Positions 22,527 through 31,151 of a stretch of 64,000 nucleotides of DNA are shown here, piece by piece (the stretch's first letter is position 1; the number at the start of each line of letters is the position of its first letter). The translations under genes were made by a program, and so were the position numbers. This DNA is from Amphiplicatus metriothermophilus (lineage in GTDB: Bacteria; Pseudomonadota; Alphaproteobacteria; Caulobacterales; Parvularculaceae). Location of the stretch: contig NZ_FZQA01000003.1 of the NCBI RefSeq assembly GCF_900199215.1, positions 62,001-126,000 of the forward strand, read 5' to 3'. The notes under the pieces are model-generated. The model saw only the letters and a program-made list of their open reading frames with translations, ran no database searches and had not been told where the DNA came from.

Positions 22527-22990
22527 CCTACGTCTTCGATTCCTCAAGCTTCTTTGAATTGAATTCGATTTATCCGAGTGTGTTTCCGGGATTTTGGAGG
22601 AAGTTTGATGATGCGGCGCGGACGGGGCTGATAACATCAACTCGCGAAGTGCGCGCTGAAGTTAAGCGCGGAGCTGATGACTTTGTCCTAAGATGGTCTC
22701 GAACCAACAAGGAGATATTCACCACTCCTGATGGTGAGGAGACTGCGTTTGTCGCCGAGATTCTCGCAATTCCGCATTTTCAACAGATCATCAACCGAAA
22801 GGCGCAACAAAGGGGAACGCCCGTCGCTGATCCATTCGTCATCGCCTGCGCGAAGGTCAAAAATGGAATAGTCGTTACGCAGGAACGGCTAAAACCGAAC
22901 GCGGCCAAAATTCCAAATGTGTGCCAGCACTTCAATATCCCTTGCACGAATCTCGAAGGATTTCTCACTTCCCAGAAGTGGAGCTTTTGA
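22523..22990 (+). CDS. DUF4411 family PIN-like protein (putative toxin)
   Basis: A 155-aa protein starting with GTG that overlaps the upstream gene by 4 nt. DUF4411 proteins are PIN-like: the first acidic position is in YVFDSSSFFELN and a later conserved acidic block is PVADPFVIACAK, with GIVVTQE before the last strand, all in places used by PIN RNases for metal binding. PIN toxins cut RNA; activity here is inferred. The upstream XRE-ImmA gene would be the partner antitoxin or regulator. The AT-richer composition ends exactly at this gene's stop codon, and the nnrU start follows with no gap. Confidence 0.82.
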   Translation: MTYVFDSSSFFELNSIYPSVFPGFWRKFDDAARTGLITSTREVRAEVKRGADDFVLRWSRTNKEIFTTPDGEETAFVAEILAIPHFQQIINRKAQQRGTPVADPFVIACAKVKNGIVVTQERLKPNAAKIPNVCQHFNIPCTNLEGFLTSQKWSF

Positions 22991-23551
22991 GTGACCGTCT
23001 TCATCCTCGGGCTGATCATCTTCTTCGCGCCGCATCTGTTCACGGCCCTCGCGCGCGGCGCGCGGGCGCGGCTGATCGAGCGGCTGGGCGAGGGGCCCTA
23101 CAAGGGGCTCTATTCGCTCGTCAGCGCGGCCGGCCTGGGGCTGATCGTCTGGGGCTGGCGCTCGGCCGATACGACGGCGTTCTATGTAGCGCCTTATTGG
23201 CTCGCGCATGTCGTCTATCTTCTGATGCTGATCGCGCTGGTCCTGATCGCGGCGGCCTATCTGCCCAAGGGGCGCATCGCGGCGGCCGCGAAGCACCCGA
23301 TGCTGGCGGCGGTGAAGATCTGGGCTTTCGCCCATCTTCTGGTCAACGGCGATCTGCGCTCGCTCATCCTGTTCGGCGCGTTCCTCGCCTACGCCGTTCT
23401 CGATCGCATCGCGGTCAAGCGCCGCGGCGCGCCCGTTCCCGCCGCCGGGCCCTGGCGCAACGACGCGCTCGCGCTTCTCGCCGGCGCCGGCGCGTGGGCC
23501 GCGATCTATTTCTGGCTGCACCGCTACATCGCCGGCGTTGCGCTGGCGTAG
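22991..23551 (+). CDS. NnrU family membrane protein
   Basis: A 186-aa inner-membrane protein with five or six hydrophobic segments and the NnrU blocks GLIIFFAPHLFTALA near the start and HPMLAAVKIWAFAHLLVNGDL in the middle. NnrU was named from denitrification clusters, but homologues are widespread and the role is unclear; no denitrification genes are nearby. The GTG start at 22991 directly abuts the stop of the upstream gene. Base composition returns to about 70% GC here, so its native leader was probably replaced by the insert. Confidence 0.87.
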   Translation: MTVFILGLIIFFAPHLFTALARGARARLIERLGEGPYKGLYSLVSAAGLGLIVWGWRSADTTAFYVAPYWLAHVVYLLMLIALVLIAAAYLPKGRIAAAAKHPMLAAVKIWAFAHLLVNGDLRSLILFGAFLAYAVLDRIAVKRRGAPVPAAGPWRNDALALLAGAGAWAAIYFWLHRYIAGVALA

Positions 23552-23600
23552 TTAGGGCGACCTGAGGCGGGACAGGGCGCCCCCGCCTGCATCGGCGGCT

Positions 23601-23629
23601 TTGTGTGCGGCGCAAAAGGAGGCTATTCT
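23601..23629 (+). promoter_or_regulatory. Possible promoter of panB
   Basis: TTGTGT at 23601-23606, a 17-bp spacer and TATTCT at 23624-23629 give a fair sigma-70 arrangement starting about 25-30 nt before the panB ATG. The -35 box matches only 3 of 6 bases. Confidence 0.28.
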
Positions 23630-23660
23630 CCCGGCGTTCCGATCCGAAAGGCCCGCCCGC

Positions 23661-24542
23661 ATGTCCGCTCAGACGCCGCCCCGAAAGCCCGCCTCGCACG
23701 ACGTTCGGCGCGTCACGGCCGCCGACATCGCCGCGCGCAAGGGCGGCGAGCCCGTCGTGTGCCTGACGGCCTATGACGCGCCGACGGCGGCCATCCTCGA
23801 CCGGCATTGCGATCTGCTGCTGGTCGGCGACTCCGTGGGCATGGTGGTGCACGGGCTGCCGTCCACGGTCGGCGTCACGCTCGACATGATGATCCTGCAC
23901 GGGCGCGCCGTGATGCGCGGCGCGCGCCGGGCGATGGTCGTCGTCGACATGCCTTTCGGCACTTATGAGGAATCCCCCGAAACCGCCTTCCGCAACGCCG
24001 CGCGCGTGCTCGCCGAAACCGGCGCGCAGGCCGTGAAGCTCGAAAGCGGGCGGCGCGCCGGCGAGACCATCCGCTTCCTCGTCGAGCGCGGCGTGCCGGT
24101 GATGGGCCATGTGGGCCTGAGGCCGCAGGCGGTGAACGTGACCGGCGGCTTCAAGGCCAAGGGCCGCACCGCCGGCGAACGCGCGGAGATCCTCGCCGAG
24201 GCGCGTGCGGCCGATGCGGCCGGCGCTTTCGCCATCGTGGTCGAAGGCGTCGCCGAAGAGCTCGCCCGCGAGATCACCGAAACCGTGGCCGCGCCGACCA
24301 TCGGCATCGGCGCCTCGCCCGCCTGCGACGGCCAGATTCTCGTCACGCCCGACATGCTCGGCCTGTTCGACTGGACGCCGAAATTCGTCAAGCGCTATGG
24401 GAGCCTCAAGCCCGCGATCGACGAGGCCGTCGCCCAATACGCCCGCGAGGTGCGCGCGCGGACCTTTCCCGAGCCTGCGCAGGTCTACCGCTTCGGCTCG
24501 GGCGCGCCGGCGGGCGCCGAAGCCGCCAAGCCGCGCAAATAG
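23661..24542 (+). CDS. panB: 3-methyl-2-oxobutanoate hydroxymethyltransferase
   Basis: PanB adds a hydroxymethyl group from methylene-tetrahydrofolate to ketoisovalerate, the first committed step to pantothenate. The 293-aa product has all core blocks: [51 protein letters not shown] and [16 protein letters not shown]. The chosen ATG gives the standard length; upstream in-frame sequence lacks a ribosome site. panC is not adjacent, so the pathway is split in this genome. The basic C-terminal 15 residues ([10 protein letters not shown]) are beyond the usual end. Confidence 0.97.
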   Translation: MSAQTPPRKPASHDVRRVTAADIAARKGGEPVVCLTAYDAPTAAILDRHCDLLLVGDSVGMVVHGLPSTVGVTLDMMILHGRAVMRGARRAMVVVDMPFGTYEESPETAFRNAARVLAETGAQAVKLESGRRAGETIRFLVERGVPVMGHVGLRPQAVNVTGGFKAKGRTAGERAEILAEARAADAAGAFAIVVEGVAEELAREITETVAAPTIGIGASPACDGQILVTPDMLGLFDWTPKFVKRYGSLKPAIDEAVAQYAREVRARTFPEPAQVYRFGSGAPAGAEAAKPRK

Positions 24543-24647
24543 CCGGGCGCCTGCCCCCGCAGCCGGCCGCGCGCGTTGCGCCGCCTTTCAAAGGCCGGTA
24601 GAACCGGCGCCCGAAGACGCGAACGAACGGAATAAGGGGCGCCGCGA

Positions 24648-25529
24648 GTGGCGAATGACGAAACCCTGTTGCGCGAGGTCGACCGCGAGCTCGCCGAGGA
24701 GCGCCAGCACGCCGCGCTGCAACGCCAGGCGCCCGCGCTGATCGCCGGGGCGGCGGCGATCGTCCTCGCGGTCGGCGGCTGGCAGTTCTGGCAGGCGCGC
24801 CAGCGCGCGGTCGCCGAACAGGCCGCGATGGAGTTCCGCACCGCGATCGAAGCGCTGGCCGCGGAGCCGCGCGAAGCCGCCGAAGCGCTTGCGGATTTCG
24901 CGGAGCAGGCGCCGGCGGGCTACGCCGTGCTGGCGCGGATGCGCCGGGCGAGCCTGCTCGCCGCGACCGGCGAGGCCGAAGCGGCCCGCGAGGCCTATCG
25001 CGCGGTCTATGAAGATTCGGCCGCGCCCGAGCGGCTGCGCCAGCTTGCGCGTCTGCGCGCGGCCGCGCTCGCTTTCGCCGACGGGCGCGCGGCGGTGATG
25101 GAGGCGCTCGGCGCGCTGCCGGCCGACGCGTCGCCTTTCGGCTATCACGCGCAGGAGTTCGCCGCCGTCGCCGCGCTCGACGCCGGCGACTACGACGGCG
25201 CCGAGACGATGTTCCGTCGCCTGATGGATGACCCGCAGGCGCCGGCGCCGATTCGCGATCGGGCGAGGGAATACGCCGCGCTCGCCGCGGCCGGAAAGGC
25301 CGGCGTCAACATCAAGGGCCAGGCGCGGGTCGAAGACCTGTTGCGCGCGCTGGGAGAGGACGCGGGCGAGGCGGGGGGCGCGGCGGAGAATGAGGCGCAA
25401 GGCGGCGCCGACGCGGCGCCGGCCGGTGAAGACCTCTCCTCCGACGAACCGGCCGCGGACGACGACGCCGAAACGCAAACGACCCCCGCCGATCCTCCGT
25501 CTGCCGACGAACCGCAGCCCAATCCGTAG
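24648..25529 (+). CDS. YfgM-like tetratricopeptide membrane protein
   Basis: A 293-aa protein with one N-terminal membrane helix (about 28-45, ALIAGAAAIVLAVGGWQFW) and a periplasmic TPR-like region (about 55-235), then an acidic Asp/Glu/Ala tail. This is the architecture of YfgM, the SecYEG-associated periplasmic chaperone. It is followed by a BamB-like gene and der, the same order as yfgM-bamB-der in many proteobacteria, which supports the call. It starts at GTG 24648 with AAGGGG upstream. The acidic tail (about 240-293) is not part of the family core. Confidence 0.82.
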   Translation: MANDETLLREVDRELAEERQHAALQRQAPALIAGAAAIVLAVGGWQFWQARQRAVAEQAAMEFRTAIEALAAEPREAAEALADFAEQAPAGYAVLARMRRASLLAATGEAEAAREAYRAVYEDSAAPERLRQLARLRAAALAFADGRAAVMEALGALPADASPFGYHAQEFAAVAALDAGDYDGAETMFRRLMDDPQAPAPIRDRAREYAALAAAGKAGVNIKGQARVEDLLRALGEDAGEAGGAAENEAQGGADAAPAGEDLSSDEPAADDDAETQTTPADPPSADEPQPNP

Positions 25530-25546
25530 CGCAGCAAGAGCAGCTC

Positions 25547-26956
25547 ATGTTCCTCGATCGTTTCGCCTTGCGTTTCGTCGCCGGCCTTTGCGTCGCGCTT
25601 CTTCTCGCCGCCTGCGGCGGCAACCCCGTCACGCGCGCCGTTTCCGGCGTTTTCGGCGGCGGCGACGACGAGGAGGAGAACGCGCCGGAGAAAGACGAGC
25701 GCATCTCCATTCTGGCGCTTGAGCAGACGCTGGAGCCCGATCCGCGCCTCGCCGGCGTCATCGTGGAGACGCCGCCGTCCTACCGCAACATCTCCTGGCC
25801 GCAACCGGGCGGCGAGGCCGACCACACGCTGCATCATCTGAGCGGCGCGCTCGCGCTCGAAGTCGTCTGGCGCGCCGACATCGGCGCGGCCGGCGAACGC
25901 GCGCGGCTGACCGCGCCGCCGGTCGCCGCCGACGGCCGCCTGTTCGTGATCGACGCCGCCGCGCGGGTCTCGGCGCTCGACCTTGAAACCGGCGAACGGC
26001 TATGGCGCGCCGAACTCACGCCCAGCATCAAGGAGCGGTTCCGCATCCGCGAGATCTTCGTTCGTCCGGATCCGGAGGAAATCGGATTCGGCGGCGGCGT
26101 CGCCTATGACGGCGGGCGGCTGTTCGTCACCTCCGGCTTCGGCTTCGTCGCGGCGCTCGACGCGGCGACGGGCGAAGAAATCTGGCGGGTCGAAACCGCC
26201 GCGCCGGCGCGCACGCCGCCGACGGCCTATCGCGGCGCGGTCTATGTCGTGACCAACACCAACGAGCTTCTCGCCTTCGATCAGGAGACGGGCGAGCGAC
26301 GCTGGAGCTATCAGTCCTTCGAGGAGGCTGCGCGCTTCCTGTCCTCGGCGAGCCCGGCCGCGGCGGGCGATCTCGTGGTCGCGCCGTTCTCTTCCGGCGA
26401 AGTCGCGGCGTTTCTGGCCGATTCCGGCCGGCCGGTGTGGAACGAGACCCTGTCGCGCAACACCGTGCTGACGGCGCTGTCTCGGCTCAACGACATCGCC
26501 GGCAGTCCGGTGATCGACCGGGGGCTCGTCTTCGCGGCGAGCCATGGCGGCCGGCTCAGCGCCATCGACATCCGCACCGGCCGGCCCGTTTGGGAGCTGC
26601 CGGTGGCGAGCCTCCAGATGCCCTGGGTCGCCGGCGACTATCTTTATCTCGTCTCGGTCGACGCCGAACTGATCTGCGTGCAGCGCGAGACCGGCGCCAT
26701 CGTCTGGATCTCGCAGCTTCGCCGCTATGAGAAGGAGAAGAAACGCAAGGGACGCATCGCCTGGGCCGGACCGGTGCTCGTCGGCGATCACCTCGTGCTC
26801 GTCTCCTCGCGCGGCGACATCGTGAAGGCTTCCCCCCTCGACGGCGCCGTCGTCGAGCGGGAGCGGGTCGGGGACGGCTTCATGATCTCGCCGATCGTCG
26901 TCGACGAAAAGATCTTTGTGCTGAACGAAAAGGGAAAGCTGGTCGCCCTGCGCTGA
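25547..26956 (+). CDS. bamB: Outer-membrane assembly lipoprotein BamB-like (PQQ propeller)
   Basis: A 469-aa lipoprotein: signal peptide with lipobox LAAC at about residues 19-23, an acidic linker, then an eight-bladed beta-propeller made of PQQ-like repeats ([57 protein letters not shown]). BamB helps BamA fold outer-membrane beta-barrels. It lies between a yfgM-like gene and der, the usual place. The end [13 protein letters not shown] is typical. An 18-bp gap from the upstream gene and 28 bp to der indicate one operon. Confidence 0.9.
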   Translation: MFLDRFALRFVAGLCVALLLAACGGNPVTRAVSGVFGGGDDEEENAPEKDERISILALEQTLEPDPRLAGVIVETPPSYRNISWPQPGGEADHTLHHLSGALALEVVWRADIGAAGERARLTAPPVAADGRLFVIDAAARVSALDLETGERLWRAELTPSIKERFRIREIFVRPDPEEIGFGGGVAYDGGRLFVTSGFGFVAALDAATGEEIWRVETAAPARTPPTAYRGAVYVVTNTNELLAFDQETGERRWSYQSFEEAARFLSSASPAAAGDLVVAPFSSGEVAAFLADSGRPVWNETLSRNTVLTALSRLNDIAGSPVIDRGLVFAASHGGRLSAIDIRTGRPVWELPVASLQMPWVAGDYLYLVSVDAELICVQRETGAIVWISQLRRYEKEKKRKGRIAWAGPVLVGDHLVLVSSRGDIVKASPLDGAVVERERVGDGFMISPIVVDEKIFVLNEKGKLVALR

Positions 26957-26984
26957 CGCGGAAAGGGGCCGGCGCGCAACGCCC

Positions 26985-28358
26985 ATGGCGCTTTCGAAGG
27001 TCGCGATCGTGGGCCGGCCCAATGTGGGCAAGTCCACGCTTTTCAACCGTCTGGTCGGCCGCCGTCTCGCGCTCGTGGACGACGAGCCGGGCGTGACGCG
27101 CGACCGGCGCGAGGGCGAGGCGCGCCTCGGCGATCTCAGATTCGTCGCGGTCGATACGCCGGGCCTCGAGGAGGCGCCGGAAAAGGCGCTCGAAGGGCGC
27201 ATGCGCCGGCAGACCGAAAAGGCGATCGCGGAATCGGCCGTCTGCCTTTTCGTGATCGACGCGCGCGCGGGGCTCACGCCGCTCGACGAAACCTTCGCCG
27301 ATCTCATCCGCCGGCAGGGCAAGCCCGCGATCGTGCTCGCCAACAAGGCCGAAGGGACGGCGGGCGAGGCCGGCGCCGTCGAGGCCTGGTCGCTGGGCAT
27401 GGGCGAACCCATCGCCTTTTCCGCCGAACACGGGCGCGGGATGGACGAGCTTTACGCGGCGCTCGAACCGCTGCTCGCCGCCGCGGAGGGGGACGATGAG
27501 ACGCTTGCGGACGAAGAAGAGGGCTGGGACGACCCGCTCAAGCCCCTGCGCATCGCCGTCGTCGGCCGGCCGAACGCCGGCAAGTCGACCCTCGTCAACC
27601 GCGTCCTCGGCGAGGAGCGCGTGCTCGCCGGGCCGGAAGCCGGGATCACCCGCGACGCCGTCTCGGTCGAATGGACCTGGCGCGGACCGGACCGCGACTG
27701 GCCGGTGAAGCTCTACGACACGGCGGGCCTGCGCCGGAAGGCGAAGGTCGTCTCGAAGCTGGAAAAACTCTCCGTGGCCGACGCGCTTCGCGCGATCCGC
27801 TTCGCCGAGGTCGTCGCGCTTCTCCTCGACGCCGGCCAGCCTTTCGAGAAGCAGGACCTCCAGATCGCCGACCTCGTCCTGCGCGAGGGGCGCGCGCTCG
27901 TCATTGCGGTCAACAAGTGGGACCTCGTCGAGGACAAGGACGCGCGCGCCCGCGACATTCGCGCCGAGGCCGAACGCCTCCTGCCGCAGGCGCCGGGCGT
28001 TCCGATCGTCTTTCTCTCCGCGCTCACCGGGCGCAATATCGATCGGCTGATGCCGGCGGTCGTCAAGGTCTATGTGGACTGGAACGCGCGGGTGAAGACG
28101 CCCGATCTCAACGAATGGCTGCGCGCGGCGACCGAGCGGCATCCCCCGCCCGCCGTTTCCGGTCGGCGCATCCGCATCAAATACATCGCGCAGGTGAAGA
28201 CCCGGCCGCCGACTTTCGTCGCCCACTGCACCCGCGCCGACGAGCTGCCGGCGAGCTACCGGCGCTATCTCGTCAACGGCATCCGGGAAGCGTTCGACAT
28301 TCCCGCCGTTCCGATCCGGCTCATGCTGAAGAAGCCGGAGAATCCGTATAGCGATTAG
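26985..28358 (+). CDS. der: Ribosome biogenesis GTPase Der (EngA)
   Basis: Der is the double-GTPase factor for 50S subunit maturation. The 457-aa product has two G domains, each with its P-loop (GRPNVGKST at about 10-18 and GRPNAGKST near 194-202), DxxG motifs (DTPGLEE, DTAGLRR) and NKxD motifs (LANKAE, VNKWD), then the KH-like C-terminal domain ending in [13 protein letters not shown]. The first NKxD reads NKAE instead of NKxD, a common variation in this family's first domain. Spacing of 28 bp from bamB suggests co-transcription. Confidence 0.97.
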   Translation: MALSKVAIVGRPNVGKSTLFNRLVGRRLALVDDEPGVTRDRREGEARLGDLRFVAVDTPGLEEAPEKALEGRMRRQTEKAIAESAVCLFVIDARAGLTPLDETFADLIRRQGKPAIVLANKAEGTAGEAGAVEAWSLGMGEPIAFSAEHGRGMDELYAALEPLLAAAEGDDETLADEEEGWDDPLKPLRIAVVGRPNAGKSTLVNRVLGEERVLAGPEAGITRDAVSVEWTWRGPDRDWPVKLYDTAGLRRKAKVVSKLEKLSVADALRAIRFAEVVALLLDAGQPFEKQDLQIADLVLREGRALVIAVNKWDLVEDKDARARDIRAEAERLLPQAPGVPIVFLSALTGRNIDRLMPAVVKVYVDWNARVKTPDLNEWLRAATERHPPPAVSGRRIRIKYIAQVKTRPPTFVAHCTRADELPASYRRYLVNGIREAFDIPAVPIRLMLKKPENPYSD

Positions 28359-28361
28359 CGT

Positions 28362-29117
28362 CTACCCGCTTATTTTCCCCGCGGCCCGCCATTCCCGAAA
28401 CACGAACCGCTCGGCGAGGCCGTCGTAATCCGGCGAGACGGCGCGATAGAGCAAGGGCGCGAGTTCGGCCGGGTCGGGCAGCGCGTCGGGGTTCTCGCCC
28501 GGCATCGCCTGGGCGCGCATCTTCGTGCGCATAGCGCCCGGGTCGATGACGGCGACGCGCACGCCCGCGATCTTCGCTTCGAGCGCGTATGTCTTCGCCA
28601 GCATTTCGAGCGCGGCCTTCGAGACCGCATAGGCGCCCCAGAAGGCGCGCGCGTCTTCTCCGCCGACCCGCGAGGAGAGGAAAACCGCCCGGCCCGCGCC
28701 GGACGCGCGCAGCAGCGGGTCGAGACTGCGGATGAGCCGCCAGTTCGCGGTGACGTTGACCTCGAGCGTCTTCAGCCAGACTTTCTCCGCGATGTCGGTC
28801 AGGGGCGCGAGCTCGCCGAGGATCGCGGCGTTGGCGATGAAGATGTCGAGCTTGCCGAAACGCCGGGCGAGGGCCGGGCCGAGGCCGTCCATCGCCTCCG
28901 CGTCCGTGACGTCGGCGGGGATGAGCGAGGCGCGCCCGCCGGCGGCGCGGATCTCGTCGTCGAGCTCCTCGAGCCCGCCGACGGTGCGCGCCAGCGCCAG
29001 CACATGCGCGCCGGCCCCGGCCAGCGCGAGCGCCATGGCCCGCCCGATCCCGCGCGAGGCGCCGGTGACGAGGGCGGTTTTGCCGGAAAGGTCCGGCGGG
29101 GTCGCGTCCGCAGCCAT
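28362..29117 (-). CDS. SDR family NAD(P)-dependent oxidoreductase
   Basis: A 251-aa short-chain dehydrogenase/reductase of the classical type. The cofactor motif TGASRGIG is at about 18-25, NAAIL is the NNAG-like motif, a serine in VFLSSRVG and YAVSK supply the catalytic Ser-Tyr-Lys. The fold and length resemble YciK-like reductases. The substrate cannot be told. It is convergent with der, separated by only 3 bp, and has no ribosome-site problem; the start MAADATPPDLSGK places the first strand normally. Confidence 0.93.
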   Translation of the reverse strand: MAADATPPDLSGKTALVTGASRGIGRAMALALAGAGAHVLALARTVGGLEELDDEIRAAGGRASLIPADVTDAEAMDGLGPALARRFGKLDIFIANAAILGELAPLTDIAEKVWLKTLEVNVTANWRLIRSLDPLLRASGAGRAVFLSSRVGGEDARAFWGAYAVSKAALEMLAKTYALEAKIAGVRVAVIDPGAMRTKMRAQAMPGENPDALPDPAELAPLLYRAVSPDYDGLAERFVFREWRAAGKISG

Positions 29118-29163
29118 GCCGGCTTGCTACGCCGCGGCGCGCGCGCGCGCAAGGCGCGGCCCG

Positions 29164-30120
29164 TCAACGCTCGGGAAGGGGAATGAACTCGCGCTCGTCC
29201 GGCGGCAGGGCGAACGGCGCGTTCCGGAATCCGGCCTCGGCCGAGCGCGCCCAGTCGCGCTTGGCCTGTTCGATGCGATCCTGCGAGGAAGAGACGAGGT
29301 TCCACCAGATATGGCGGAGCCCCAGGGGCGCGCCGCCGAGCAGCATGAAGCGCGCGGGCCCGCCGCCGTCGGCGACGCGGATGTCCGGCGCGGCGCCGTC
29401 GCGGAAGACGAGCATACGGCCGGCCTCGATGCGGGTTCCGTTGACGTCGAGCGCGCCCGAGACGAGATGGAGCGCGCGTTCGGCGTGATCCTCGGGCAGG
29501 GCGAGCGCCGCGCCGGATTCGGCTTGGCCGGCGAGATAAAACATCTCGGAAAAGGTCTTCACCGGCGAGGTCTCGCCATAGGCGCGCCCGGCGATGAGAC
29601 GCAGGCGGATGTTCTTCCCCTCGACGACCGGAAGCGACGCCTTCGGATGATGATGGAACGCGGGTTCGGCCTCTTCGTGCGCTTCGGGCAGGGCGACCCA
29701 GCTCTGGATCCCGTGCAGGCGGCGGCCTTTCGCGCGAAGGCCCGCATCCGTGCGTTCCGAATGCACGATGCCGCGCCCGGCGGTCATCCAGTTGACGTCG
29801 CCGGGCCGAATGATCTGGTCGAAGCCGAGACTGTCGCGGTGTCGGATCTCCCCCTCGAAGAGATAGGTGACGGTGGCGAGCCCGATATGCGGGTGCGGGC
29901 GCACGTCGATCCCGGCGCCGGCCGGAAAATCCGCAGGCCCCATTTCATCGAAGAAGATGAACGGTCCGACCATGCGGCGCTTCGCGAAGGGCAGCACGCG
30001 CCCGACCGTGAAGCCGCCGAGATCGCGCGTGCGCGGCCGGATGACGATTTCGACGTCGGGACAGCTCTCGCCTTCCGCGAGATTGTCTGTTTGCAGCGTA
30101 CTGGTCGTTTCGACGGACAA
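29164..30120 (-). CDS. Pirin family protein
   Basis: A 318-aa bicupin of the pirin family. The N-terminal cupin carries the metal ligands in the HPHIGLATVTYLFEG block and a later glutamate/histidine in GRGIVHSERT. Some bacterial pirins are quercetin 2,3-dioxygenases and others bind partner proteins; the role here is open. The C-terminal cupin lacks obvious metal ligands, as usual. The gene stands between the SDR and the TetR genes on the same strand, with gaps of 46 and 72 bp, so all three may be related transcripts under the TetR protein, which is inference. Confidence 0.92.
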   Translation of the reverse strand: MSVETTSTLQTDNLAEGESCPDVEIVIRPRTRDLGGFTVGRVLPFAKRRMVGPFIFFDEMGPADFPAGAGIDVRPHPHIGLATVTYLFEGEIRHRDSLGFDQIIRPGDVNWMTAGRGIVHSERTDAGLRAKGRRLHGIQSWVALPEAHEEAEPAFHHHPKASLPVVEGKNIRLRLIAGRAYGETSPVKTFSEMFYLAGQAESGAALALPEDHAERALHLVSGALDVNGTRIEAGRMLVFRDGAAPDIRVADGGGPARFMLLGGAPLGLRHIWWNLVSSSQDRIEQAKRDWARSAEAGFRNAPFALPPDEREFIPLPER

Positions 30121-30192
30121 GGCCCGCTCCCGCAGCGGCTTCCGGGCTGGCCGGGCCTGGAGCCTAGCGCAGCGGCGATCGCGGCGAAAGCG

Positions 30193-30879
30193 TCACGCCT
30201 CCGTCAGCAGCCGCCGGGCGAGCGCGCGGATGTCGCGCTCGGCGGTCTTCAGCGCCGGATCGTCGTGGGGCCCAAGGCCGATGAACAGCTTCACGCCTTC
30301 TTCCAGGCTGAATAGCTGCAGCACGATCTGGCGGATGCGCCGGTCGGTGAGCGAGGGATTGGCCGCCTTGGCCATGTAATAGATGAACCGTCCGATAGGC
30401 CGGTACAGATTGCGCACGGTCTCGCGCGCCGTCTCGTCGCTGCCCGCATAGCCCCACATCTGATAAAAGAACCGGTGCGACTGACGGGCGTTGACGACAT
30501 AGAACGTGACGACGTTGAGGAGAATCTCCAGCGGCGAGTCGGCGTCGGCCTCGAACTGACGGATATGCTCCTCGACATATTCGGCCAGCGCCTCGCGCAG
30601 CATCGCTTCGAGAAGATCGCGCTTGGCGGGGAAGTAATAGGTGACGTTGCCGAGCGCGACGCCGGCTTCCTCCGCGACCTTGCGCAGCGAGAGCTTGGCG
30701 TGGCCGTCGCGGGTGAACACCTCCCGCGCCGCGGCGAGAATGGTCGCGATGGTCTGGGCGCCCTTGGACGAGCGCCCCTCGGCCAGCGCGACGCTCGGCC
30801 GGCTGGCGCGCAGCTCTTCGAGATAGGCGAGAATGGTGTTGAGGCCGCGCTCTTTTTGTCGCTCGGCGAAATCTTTCAT
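30193..30879 (-). CDS. TetR/AcrR family transcriptional regulator
   Basis: A 228-aa regulator. Its first 35 residues precede the TetR DNA-binding domain (about 40-90: ILAAAREVFTRDGHAKLSLRKVAEEAG, then VTYYFPAKRDLLEAML, given here as blocks). The C-terminal ligand domain is unassigned. ATG 30879 has GGGGAG at good spacing; an ATG at 30903 has none. Upstream are the dyads CCTAATTTAGG (30935-30945) and TTTAGGACACCTGTCTAAA (30940-30958), probable self-operators that also cover a rightward promoter. Confidence 0.9.
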   Translation of the reverse strand: MKDFAERQKERGLNTILAYLEELRASRPSVALAEGRSSKGAQTIATILAAAREVFTRDGHAKLSLRKVAEEAGVALGNVTYYFPAKRDLLEAMLREALAEYVEEHIRQFEADADSPLEILLNVVTFYVVNARQSHRFFYQMWGYAGSDETARETVRNLYRPIGRFIYYMAKAANPSLTDRRIRQIVLQLFSLEEGVKLFIGLGPHDDPALKTAERDIRALARRLLTEA

Positions 30880-30930
30880 GGGCGTCTCCCCCTGCGGCGC
30901 CATGTTGCCGATATTTGATGAAAAACCCGC

Positions 30931-30960
30931 TTGACCTAATTTAGGACACCTGTCTAAAAC
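30931..30960 (+). promoter_or_regulatory. Promoter reading right into the ncRNA, with TetR-like operator
   Basis: TTGACC (30931-30936), an 18-bp spacer and TAAAAC (30955-30960) form a sigma-70 promoter on the plus strand. The spacer contains two overlapping dyads: CCTAATTTAGG at 30935-30945 and an imperfect TTTAGGACA/TGTCTAAA pair at 30940-30958. They lie 55-80 bp upstream of the tetR start, so the regulator may repress both directions. TGACCTAA recurs at 30983-30990. Confidence 0.45.
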
Positions 30961-30966
30961 GCAACT

Positions 30967-31131
30967 GACTCTCTCGTACGCCTGACCTAAGCGGCTTCGG
31001 CCGCATAAATCAAGCGGACGATTCCCTCAGGCCGAAACGGGAGCGAAGGTTCCCCGCGGGCGGCCAGTCTCCCCCAGGTTGCACCGCCGGGGCGGGCTGC
31101 GACGGTTCGCCGTCGCAGCCCATCCTTTTTT
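30967..31131 (+). ncRNA. Candidate small RNA of about 165 nt
   Basis: This gene-free stretch on the plus strand lies between a plausible promoter and a strong intrinsic terminator, so it should yield a discrete transcript. Internal pairing is visible: a GCGGC-TTCG-GCCGC hairpin at 30991-31004, a GGCCG/CGGCC stem capped by a CGGG/CCCG pairing around 31030-31070, and a long-range GCAAC/GTTGC pair (30961-30965 with 31078-31082). The size is like 6S RNA, but I do not recognise its conserved bubble. It lacks the SRP RNA core. No open frame with a ribosome site is present. Confidence 0.42.
31094..31131 (+). terminator. Strong intrinsic terminator
   Basis: A perfect 12-bp GC-rich stem (31094-31105 with 31110-31121) closed by a TTCG tetraloop is followed by ATCC and six or seven T residues (31125-31131). 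It works only for plus-strand transcription, though both flanking genes (tetR, trmFO) are on the minus strand, so it must end a separate rightward transcript. Confidence 0.88.
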
Positions 31132-31151
31132 AATTCGTTTCGAGATGAAAA

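Noticed and set aside
30967-31131. SRP RNA or tmRNA
   Set aside because: The GGAAGGAAGCAGCC core of SRP RNA and the tRNA-like ends of tmRNA are absent.
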